In this document: positions 42,850 to 49,228 of the stretch, one piece after another | Layout: each line of letters starts with the position of its first letter | Position numbering within the stretch: the first letter of the stretch is position 1 | Assembly (NCBI RefSeq): GCF_006538365.1 | Contig: NZ_BJKN01000003.1 | Coordinates: 365,001 to 429,000, forward strand | Origin: Moorella sp. E308F | GTDB taxonomy: Bacteria > Bacillota > DSM-521 > Neomoorellales > Neomoorellaceae | Length of the DNA: 64,000 bases | Direction: 5' to 3' | The notes under the pieces: generated by a model | The model's database searches: none | What the model was told of the DNA's origin: nothing | What the model saw: only the letters and a program-made list of their open reading frames with translations | Position numbers and translations under genes: made by a program

Positions 42850-43679
42850 TGGCTGAAACAGCGCGGGTCAACCCCCTGGTACCCAGGACGGGGCGCATTA
42901 TCAAGATCGTGGACGAGACGCCCGATGTAAAGACTTTCCACATCACCACCGACAGCGGCAAGCCCTTTACGCCCCTGCCGGGGCAGCTGGCCATGCTCTC
43001 CCTGCTGGATGTAGGGGAAGCCATGTTCTCCATCACCTCCCAGGGACCGGAGCACCTGGAGCTGGCCATTAAAAGGGTCGGCATGCTAACCGATGCCCTC
43101 CATGAAGCTGAAGAAGGACAGACGGTAGGTATCCGGGGGCCCTACGGCAACGGCTTTCCCGTGGAGGAGCTTAAAGGCAAGGACCTGCTTTTCATCGGCG
43201 GCGGTATCGGCCTGGCACCGGTACGTTCCCTGATTAATTACTGCATTGAGCACCGGCAGGATTACGGCCACCTGTGGATCATCTACGGTGCCCGCTCGCC
43301 GGCTGATCTCTGCTTTAAGGACGACCTTTTCAATAACTGGCCGAGAGTGGAAAACTGCCGGGTCGACGTGACGGTGGATAAAGGCGATGCCGGCTGGCAA
43401 GGCCATGAGGGTTTTGTGCCGGCCTTCGTGGAAGAGCTGCATCCGGATCCGGCGGGGAGAGTAGCTATTACCTGCGGGCCGCCCATTATGATCAAGTTTG
43501 TCCTCCAGTCCATGGAGAAGCTGGGGTATAAAGACGACCAGATTATCACCACCCTGGAGATGCGCATGAAGTGCGGCATCGGCAAGTGCGGCCGCTGTAA
43601 TCTGGGCAGCTGCTACGTCTGCCTGGACGGCCCCGTCTTCACCCTGGCCCAGCTGAAGCAGCTGCCGAACGAGTATTAA
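42849..43679 (+). CDS. flxA: FlxA-like FAD/NAD(P)H oxidoreductase subunit
   Basis: 276 residues of the ferredoxin-reductase/PyrK type. FAD domain with 'FTPLPGQLAMLSLLDVGEAM' and 'FSITSQGP'; NAD(P)-binding 'LLFIGGGIGLAPVRSLINYC' and 'AITCGPPIMIKFVLQSMEKL'; C-terminal [2Fe-2S] motif 'MKCGIGKCGRCNLGSCYVCL'. Predicted NADH entry point of the Hdr-Flx complex. Last gene of the cluster; an inverted family A repeat follows. Confidence 0.9.
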   Translation: MAETARVNPLVPRTGRIIKIVDETPDVKTFHITTDSGKPFTPLPGQLAMLSLLDVGEAMFSITSQGPEHLELAIKRVGMLTDALHEAEEGQTVGIRGPYGNGFPVEELKGKDLLFIGGGIGLAPVRSLINYCIEHRQDYGHLWIIYGARSPADLCFKDDLFNNWPRVENCRVDVTVDKGDAGWQGHEGFVPAFVEELHPDPAGRVAITCGPPIMIKFVLQSMEKLGYKDDQIITTLEMRMKCGIGKCGRCNLGSCYVCLDGPVFTLAQLKQLPNEY

Positions 43680-43704
43680 GGTCCTACTCAATAAGTATTT
43701 TAGG

Positions 43705-43940
43705 CGCTGGCTTTGTTTTCGTTCGCTCCATGGCCTTCGCTGAGCGGCCTACGGCTCAGCCTCCGGCTCGGGCGGGGTTCCCGGCCTATTCGGCATCCTT
43801 GCCTCAGAGGCCGGCCTCGGACATCCTGTCCTCGGCCCCGCCCTCGCTCTTTGGCTTCGCCAAGGCCGCTTTGCCGCTCAGGCCAAGTCGCTCACTCTCA
43901 ACAAAGCCAGGCCGATTAGCAAGAAGCTATACTCGAAGGA
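43705..43940 (-). repeat. Family A structured dispersed repeat, copy A3 (inverted)
   Basis: About 236 bp, in reverse orientation to the other copies, filling the flxA-PHP gap. Read on the minus strand: GAGCGACTTGGCCTGAGCGGC, GCGGGGCCGAGGACAGG-ATGTCC and GGATGCCGAATAGGCCGGGAACCCCGCCC. It keeps the GGGCGGGG/CCCCGCCC stem but lacks the 16-bp palindrome found in A1 and A2. Confidence 0.82.
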
Positions 43941-43947
43941 GTTTATC

Positions 43948-44703
43948 ATGCCGGCTGACTACCATATTCACGGGCTGGCCCATGTGGGGCCGCCCCATAC
44001 CGTCGAACGCCTTTTACCATACGTAGAAGCAGCTAAGGCTACCGGCCTTACGGAAATAGGTTTTGCCGACCACGACCGCTACCTGGAAGGCCTCGATTTC
44101 AACGTCTTTCCTGAGCTGGAGCGGGTAACCGGGATGCCCGTCCGCGCCGGGCTGGAGGTGGACTTCCGACCCGGCAAAGACCACCGCCGGGAACTGGCCG
44201 GCCGCCCCTGGGATTACCTCATTGGCTCGGTCCATGCCATCGGTGACTGGGATTTCGACCGCCCGGGCCAGGAGGCGGGCTTTACCGCCTGGGATATAGA
44301 CGAGCTTTATATCACCTACTTCGACCTGGTGGCCCGGGCTGCGGCAACGGGCCTCTTCCAGATCATCGGCCACCTGGACCTGATTAAAATTTACGGCCAC
44401 CGGCCCCGGAGGCCGGTCCTGGAGCTGGCCGAACCGGCGTTAAAGGTGATTGCAGGGAGTGGTGCGGCTATGGAAATAAATACTGCCGGCTTATTTAAGC
44501 CGGTGGGGGAGATTTACCCGGCCCGGGAACTGTTGGAGCGGGCCTTCAGCCTCAATATCCCCGTAACCATCGGGTCGGATGCCCACGCTCCCGGCGAGGT
44601 GGCCCGAGAACGACAACGGGCGCGGGAGCTCCTGCGCCGGGTTGGTTATACCTGCCTGGCCACTTTCTGCCGCCGGGAGATGGCGACGGAACCTATAGAC
44701 TAG
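43948..44703 (+). CDS. PHP-domain phosphatase, histidinol-phosphatase (HisJ/HisK) family
   Basis: 251 residues of the PHP superfamily. Metal ligands visible: 'DYHIHG', 'IGFADHDRY', 'RAGLEVDF', 'LIGSVHAIGDWDFD', 'IIGHLDLIKIYG', and 'VTIGSDAHAPGEVA'. The closest type is HisJ/HisK histidinol-phosphatase, which releases histidinol from histidinol phosphate, but other PHP phosphoesterases look alike and no his genes are nearby. GAAGGAG ribosome site. Monocistronic by context. Confidence 0.82.
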   Translation: MPADYHIHGLAHVGPPHTVERLLPYVEAAKATGLTEIGFADHDRYLEGLDFNVFPELERVTGMPVRAGLEVDFRPGKDHRRELAGRPWDYLIGSVHAIGDWDFDRPGQEAGFTAWDIDELYITYFDLVARAAATGLFQIIGHLDLIKIYGHRPRRPVLELAEPALKVIAGSGAAMEINTAGLFKPVGEIYPARELLERAFSLNIPVTIGSDAHAPGEVARERQRARELLRRVGYTCLATFCRREMATEPID

Positions 44704-44711
44704 ATAAACCC

Positions 44712-44740
44712 TTGTTAGGGGAGAAAACTCTTTTTATGAT
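44712..44740 (+). promoter_or_regulatory. Promoter of the Mn2+ riboswitch-antiporter unit
   Basis: TTGTTA (44712-44717), 17-base spacer, TATGAT (44735-44740). Transcription would begin near 44747, about 12 bases before the aptamer. Confidence 0.8.
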
Positions 44741-44757
44741 AAAATAGTGAAAGTTGC

Positions 44758-44851
44758 GGTTCAAGGGGAGTAGCCCCGGATATTCCGGTACCAGGTTCGT
44801 CAGCACGGCTGCCAAGCCCGGGCCTGGTAGGTAACGTGCGAGACCTTCACC
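44758..44851 (+). ncRNA. yybP-ykoY (Mn2+) riboswitch
   Basis: Conserved parts in order: GGGGAGTAGC (44765-44774), a variable P2 arm with CCCCGGATATTCCGG, CGTCAGCACGG (44818-type block near 44798-44808), and GTGCGAGACCTTCACC (44836-44851), the standard 3' block. This class binds Mn2+ and activates exporters. It overlaps the terminator arms (ACCTTCACCGCCC), so metal binding should disrupt termination. Confidence 0.9.
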
Positions 44852-44878
44852 GCCCGCAAGGGCGATGAGGGTTTTTTA
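44843..44878 (+). terminator. Terminator of the Mn2+ riboswitch
   Basis: ACCTTCACCGCCC and GGGCGATGAGGGT pair around GCAA and are followed by TTTTTT. The 5' arm is part of the conserved aptamer, so it acts as the expression platform. Confidence 0.85.
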
Positions 44879-44932
44879 TTACTCTTATTAAAGCCAGATA
44901 ATCAGGAGATATTATAGGAGAAGGGAGAAACT

Positions 44933-45940
44933 ATGCTGGATGTAGTCTTGCTTTTAGTCAGCCTGGGAGTTATCCTTGTGGGGGCAGAAGGGTTTACCAA
45001 CGGTGTCGAATGGCTGGGTAAGAAGCTAAAACTAACAGAAGGCGCCGTGGGGAGCATCCTGGCAGCCGTAGGTACCGCCCTGCCGGAAACGATGATCCCG
45101 ATTGTTGCCATTCTCTTCGGCGGTGGCGGCCATGCCGGGGAAGAGATAGGTATTGGTGCCATCCTGGGGGCGCCCTTTATGCTCAGTACCCTGGCCTTCT
45201 TCATTACAGGTGTTGCTGTGATTGCTTATCGCAGTCGCCGGCCCAATTTCCCCAGGATGAACCTGGATACCAGGACCATGGGGCGGGATTTAAGTTTCTT
45301 TCTCCTCGTTTATACCGTGGCCGTCCTGGCCTCATTCCTGGGGGCCCACATCTGGAAGCAAATAATTGCTATTGGGCTGGTGATAGCCTATGCTATTTAT
45401 GCTTACCTGACGGTCACCAACGGTCATACCCTGGAAGAAGGGGAGGAGCTGAACCCCCTTTACCTGGCTCGGAAAGCAGCTGAGCCGGCTACGGTGGTTA
45501 TTTTAAGCCAGGTGATCCTGTCCCTGGGGTTGATTGTCGGGGGTGCCCGTCTCTTCGTCAACGGGGTAGAAGACCTGGCGCGGATTATGGGCATCCCGCC
45601 CTTTGTCCTGGCCCTCATTATTGCCCCCATAGCCACGGAATTGCCGGAGAAATTTAACAGCATCATCTGGGTGGGCCGCGGCAAGGATACCCTGGCCCTG
45701 GGCAATATTACCGGTGCTATGGTCTTCCAGAGTTCGGTGATCCCGGCGGTGGGTATCACCATGACCAGCTGGGAGTTAACCCAGGGAGCGTTGATCAGTG
45801 CCGTACTGGCTATTGCCTCGGCCGGCCTGGTGTTCCTCCAGATCAGCCGCAAGAAATACCTGACGCCCTACACCCTGGTGGGTGGCGGCGCTTTCTACAG
45901 CATCTTTGTCCTCCTAGTTATTAGTGGCTTTATCCGCTGA
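44933..45940 (+). CDS. Sodium/calcium exchanger-family (CaCA) membrane antiporter
   Basis: 335 residues, about ten membrane segments. The two alpha repeats carry the ion-binding Glu residues: 'LAAVGTALPETMIPIVAILF' and 'LALIIAPIATELPEKFNSII'. A cation efflux role is predicted. The Mn2+ riboswitch in front suggests that Mn2+ (perhaps with Ca2+) is exported, since CaCA proteins behind yybP-ykoY are a recognised group. AGGAGAAGGGAG ribosome site. Confidence 0.9.
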   Translation: MLDVVLLLVSLGVILVGAEGFTNGVEWLGKKLKLTEGAVGSILAAVGTALPETMIPIVAILFGGGGHAGEEIGIGAILGAPFMLSTLAFFITGVAVIAYRSRRPNFPRMNLDTRTMGRDLSFFLLVYTVAVLASFLGAHIWKQIIAIGLVIAYAIYAYLTVTNGHTLEEGEELNPLYLARKAAEPATVVILSQVILSLGLIVGGARLFVNGVEDLARIMGIPPFVLALIIAPIATELPEKFNSIIWVGRGKDTLALGNITGAMVFQSSVIPAVGITMTSWELTQGALISAVLAIASAGLVFLQISRKKYLTPYTLVGGGAFYSIFVLLVISGFIR

Positions 45941-45969
45941 AAAAGGTTGCTTAATCCTTACATAACAGG

Positions 45970-46002
45970 AAAAACCCGGTGTGCAAACGCCGGGTTTTTT
46001 AG
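45970..46002 (+). terminator. Intrinsic terminator after the antiporter gene
   Basis: AAACCCGG(T)G/CG(C)CGGGTTT stem with TGCAAA loop and a T-run (TTTTTT). Confidence 0.85.
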
Positions 46003-46034
46003 TATACTGGAACAGGAAGGAAGGTGGCCTAAAT

Positions 46035-47321
46035 ATGCCCCGGGTAATCGTAGTGGGTGGAGGTTGGGCGGGCTGTGCGGCAGCCCTGGCTGCCCGCCAG
46101 GCAGGTGCGGAGGTAATCCTCCTGGAGCGGACGGATATGCTCCTGGGCACCGGCCTGGTGGGAGGGATTATGCGCAATAACGGCCGTTTTACGGCAGCGG
46201 AGGAAATGATTACCCTGGGCGGGGGGAGGTTGTTCGCGCTTTGCGACAGCATTGCCCGGCACCGCAATATCCATTTTGCTGGCCACCGTCATGCCTGGCT
46301 TTACGATGTAGCCCGCATTGAACCCCTGGTCCGGCAGGCTTTGCAGGAAGCCGGTATTGATGTACGCCCTTTAAGCCGGGTGACTGCCGTCCAGGTGGCG
46401 GACAACAGCCTCCAGGCCGTCCGTACCGAAGAGGGCCGGACTTACCACGGTGAGGCCTTTGTCGACGCTACCGGTACGGCGGGGCCGCCGGCCAACTGCC
46501 GCCGTTACGGCAATGGGTGTGCCATGTGCATCTACCGCTGCCCCACTTTTGGCGGCCGCGTGAGCCTGGCCGCCCTGGCTGGGTTAAAGGAATATGCGGC
46601 TTTGAGGCGGGGCGGCGGCCGCGGAGCCTTAAGCGGGTCCTGCAAGCTCCATAAAGGTTCCCTGGCTCCCTGGCTGGTGTCCGAACTGGAGGAAAAAGGA
46701 GTGGCCGTCCTGCCCGTGCCGCCCGGTTTGCTAGCTAAAGGCGAACTGCTTCAGCGCAAGGCCTGTCAGCAGTATGCCCTGCCCGACTATGCGGCCAACG
46801 TTATCCTCCTGGATACCGGTCACGCCAAGCTTATGGCTCCCTTTTTCCCCCTGGAAGCCCTGCGCCGGATAGCCGGCCTGGAAAACGCCCGCTTTGAAGA
46901 TCCCTATGCCGGCGGCACCGGCAATTCGGTACGCTTCCTGGCCATGGTACCCCGGGACGATACTTTACAGGTACGGGGCCTGGCCAATGTTTTCTGTGCC
47001 GGGGAAAAGGCCGGTCCCTTTGTCGGCCATACCGAGGCCATTGTCACCGGGACTCTGGCCGGTCATAACGCTGTGCGCCTACTGACAGGGAGGGAACTCC
47101 TGGTTTTGCCTTCTACCCTGGCTGTAGGTGATATAATTGCCTATGCCAGCCGCCAGGTGGATAAGGGCGATGGGCTCTACCAGCGTTTTACCTTTTCCGG
47201 GTCCGTTTATTTTGAGCGCATGCAAAACCTGGAGCTCTACACTACCGACCGGGAGGTTATCAGGAAAAGGGTGGCTGACCTGGCCGGTATTTTTTCTGTA
47301 CCGTTGTTAGGAAGGAAATAG
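46035..47321 (+). CDS. FAD-dependent oxidoreductase, distantly TrmFO/GidA-like
   Basis: 428 residues. FAD-binding fold 'PRVIVVGGGWAGCAAALAAR' with 'EVILLERTDMLLGTG'; Cys motif 'CRRYGNGCAMCIYRCPTFGG' (~residues 155-175); C-terminal 'VFCAGEKAGPFVGHTEAIVT' and 'GTLAGHNAVRLL', which resembles the FAD-closing part of TrmFO/GidA tRNA enzymes. The four cysteines might bind a cluster or act in redox chemistry. Substrate unknown. ATG 46035 has AAGGAAGGTGG upstream; ATG 45981 would lie inside the terminator. Confidence 0.75.
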   Translation: MPRVIVVGGGWAGCAAALAARQAGAEVILLERTDMLLGTGLVGGIMRNNGRFTAAEEMITLGGGRLFALCDSIARHRNIHFAGHRHAWLYDVARIEPLVRQALQEAGIDVRPLSRVTAVQVADNSLQAVRTEEGRTYHGEAFVDATGTAGPPANCRRYGNGCAMCIYRCPTFGGRVSLAALAGLKEYAALRRGGGRGALSGSCKLHKGSLAPWLVSELEEKGVAVLPVPPGLLAKGELLQRKACQQYALPDYAANVILLDTGHAKLMAPFFPLEALRRIAGLENARFEDPYAGGTGNSVRFLAMVPRDDTLQVRGLANVFCAGEKAGPFVGHTEAIVTGTLAGHNAVRLLTGRELLVLPSTLAVGDIIAYASRQVDKGDGLYQRFTFSGSVYFERMQNLELYTTDREVIRKRVADLAGIFSVPLLGRK

Positions 47322-47340
47322 GCGCCAGGTGCCGAATAAG

Positions 47341-47604
47341 AATTGGTGGCGAGCCACCATTATTGCGAGTATAAAAATGACGGGCTGGCATTTGCCGGAA
47401 GCGAGCGAGCTTCTACCGAGCGGCGAAGCGGCCCAGGTGAAGCCGAGGGATGATAAGCGGGGGCGAGGACAGCGAGGCCTGCGGCCGGATTCTAAAGGCA
47501 AGGATGCCGAATAGGCCGGGAACCCCGCCTTAAGCCCTGGCTGATCCGCAGGCCGCGCCGCGAGGGCCATGGAGCGAGCACGACAATGCTAAAGTTATTT
47601 TGGT
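47341..47604 (+). repeat. Family A structured dispersed repeat, copy A4
   Basis: About 264 bp in the gap before the LysE gene. Shares GGGCTGGCATTTGCCGGAAGCGAGC, AAGCCGAGGGATGATAAGCGGGG, GGATGCCGAATAGGCCGGGA and ACCCCGCCTTAAGCCCTGGCTGA with A1, and GGCCATGGAGCGAGC near the end. No 16-bp palindrome. Ends with AAAGTTATTTT just before the next ribosome site. Confidence 0.82.
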
Positions 47605-47619
47605 GAGGAGAGAAACCTT

Positions 47620-48291
47620 TTGACTGCAGAATTGCTGGCCCTGTTCACTACCGCCTTTATGGTAGGGCTTTCCGGCGCCCTGATGCCAGGACCGTTATTG
47701 ACCCTGGCCATCGAAGAAAGTACCCGGCGGGGAGCCAGCGCCGGCCCTCTCCTGGTCCTGGGTCACGGCCTCCTGGAATTACTCATGCTGTTCCTGCTTC
47801 TTCTCGGCCTGGGCAGTTTCCTGGCCCATCCCACGGTTAGCAGGGTAGTAGCCGTCCTGGGAGGGGCGGTATTGCTCTGGTTGGGGACAGGCATGATCCT
47901 TAGCGTCATGGCCGGCCAGGTCCAGTTTACCTTGCCGGGAGATAAAGATAATCTCCCGGCCCTGCCGCCGCGGCCGGTTTTACGTACAGTAACCGCCGGC
48001 GGTTTAATCAGCCTGGCCAACCCCTACTGGTTGCTCTGGTGGGCAACCATCGGCGCCGCCTTTGTCGCCCAGGCGGCCCGTCTTGGTGCCGGTGGGGTAG
48101 CTCTCTTTTTTAGCGGCCATATTTTATCAGACCTGGGCTGGTACTCGCTGGTTGCTGCCGGAATAGCCGCCGGACGCCGCGTTATCAGCCAGCGGGCCTA
48201 CCGGTATTTAATCCTGGCCTGCGGGTTGTTCCTGCTGGTTTTAGGTGTCCTCTTTATTGCGGCCGGTTACCGCGGCCGGATCAGCCTGTAA
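47620..48291 (+). CDS. LysE/RhtB-family amino-acid exporter
   Basis: 223 residues from TTG, six membrane segments. Family signature near the N-terminus 'FMVGLSGALMPGPLLTLAIE' and the middle 'GGLISLANPYWLLWWATIGA'. Exports amino acids or related compounds by proton antiport; the substrate is not predictable. GTGAGGAGAG ribosome site. Confidence 0.85.
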   Translation: MTAELLALFTTAFMVGLSGALMPGPLLTLAIEESTRRGASAGPLLVLGHGLLELLMLFLLLLGLGSFLAHPTVSRVVAVLGGAVLLWLGTGMILSVMAGQVQFTLPGDKDNLPALPPRPVLRTVTAGGLISLANPYWLLWWATIGAAFVAQAARLGAGGVALFFSGHILSDLGWYSLVAAGIAAGRRVISQRAYRYLILACGLFLLVLGVLFIAAGYRGRISL

Positions 48292-48315
48292 AATAGCGAG
48301 AGAGGTGATCCCCTC

Positions 48316-48678
48316 ATGGAAGTTTATGATCGTGCCCATGAACTGGCACGTGCTTTGAGCAGGAGTAACGAATATAGCGATTATCGCCTGGCCCGGGCCA
48401 AACTGGAAAGCAATCCCGCCAACCTTAACATGCTGCGGGATTTCCGCCGGCGCCAGTTGGAGCTGGAAATGGCCGTTTTAAGCGGGAAGGAACCGGATCC
48501 AGCTTTAAAGCAGGCTGTGGAGGAAAGTTACCGCATTATCAGCCTCAATCCTTCTATAACAGCCTATCTTGCCGCCGAAGAAAGGGTAGCCCGGCTGCTG
48601 GCCGATATCCAGAAAATACTACTTGATGCCATACCTGAATGGGGAAAAGATATGGGTGGTGAGTTTGACAAAAAGTAA
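48316..48678 (+). CDS. YlbF/YmcA-family protein
   Basis: 120 residues, all helical: '[20 protein letters not shown]', '[20 protein letters not shown]', '[20 protein letters not shown]'. YlbF-family proteins in B. subtilis form a complex (YlbF-YmcA-YaaT) that promotes mRNA maturation with RNase Y and supports competence, sporulation and biofilm. This member is placed by family only. GAGAGGTGATC ribosome site. The promoter of the next gene overlaps its 3' end. Confidence 0.85.
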   Translation: MEVYDRAHELARALSRSNEYSDYRLARAKLESNPANLNMLRDFRRRQLELEMAVLSGKEPDPALKQAVEESYRIISLNPSITAYLAAEERVARLLADIQKILLDAIPEWGKDMGGEFDKK

Positions 48679-48712
48679 AATATTAGTTTACAATAGAAGT
48701 GATAATTGTTAC
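48665..48712 (+). promoter_or_regulatory. Promoter and probable operator of the Fur-family gene
   Basis: TTGACA (48665-48670), 18-base spacer, TACAAT (48689-48694), with the imperfect palindrome GTGATAATTGTTAC (48699-48712) over the expected start of transcription. A Fur/PerR-type box there suggests autorepression. Confidence 0.7.
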
Positions 48713-48731
48713 CAACAAGCTGGTGAGGATT

Positions 48732-49133
48732 ATGGAGCCAACAGGCAAGCGCATGACCAAACAGAAAAAAGTAATCCTGGACATCCTGCGTAATACCGAT
48801 ACTCACCCTACAGCCGACTGGATTTATGCCCAGGCGCGCAAAATTTTGCCCGATATCAGCCTGGGAACTGTTTACCGTAACCTTGGAGTCTTAAAAGAAG
48901 CCGGCGAGATTATGGAATTAAGTTACGGCAGCACCTACAGCCGCTATGACGGTAATCCCGAAAATCATTACCACTTTGTCTGTCTGGAGTGTGGCCGCAT
49001 TACGGACCTCGATATGCCGGTGCACCACGAACTGGAAAAAGAAGCTGAAGCCAGTGGTTGCGGTAAAATTATCTATCACCGCCTGGAGTTTTACGGTATC
49101 TGCCCGGAATGCCAGCAGCAAAGGCAAGGCTAA
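48732..49133 (+). CDS. Fur-family metalloregulator (PerR/Fur type)
   Basis: 133 residues. Winged helix ('MTKQKKVILDILRNTDTHPT', 'DISLGTVYRNLGVLKEAGEI') and metal-binding dimerisation domain with 'HYHFVCLECGRITDLDMPVH' and a structural Zn site made of two CxxC pairs (CLEC, CPEC). Fe2+/Zn2+/peroxide sensing cannot be separated by eye, although the short form is PerR-like. ATG 48732 follows GGTGAGGA; the upstream in-frame ATG 48699 overlaps the operator. Confidence 0.9.
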   Translation: MEPTGKRMTKQKKVILDILRNTDTHPTADWIYAQARKILPDISLGTVYRNLGVLKEAGEIMELSYGSTYSRYDGNPENHYHFVCLECGRITDLDMPVHHELEKEAEASGCGKIIYHRLEFYGICPECQQQRQG

Positions 49134-49165
49134 AACCAGGTGCATAACCCCTGGTTATTTTTTTA
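49134..49165 (+). terminator. Intrinsic terminator after the Fur-family gene
   Basis: AACCAGG/CCTGGTT stem followed by ATTTTTTT. Confidence 0.8.
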
Positions 49166-49228
49166 AAGGATTCCCACATATAACCGAGAATTTAAATAAA
49201 GGCATTAATTTGGTCAGAGGTGGGGGCT

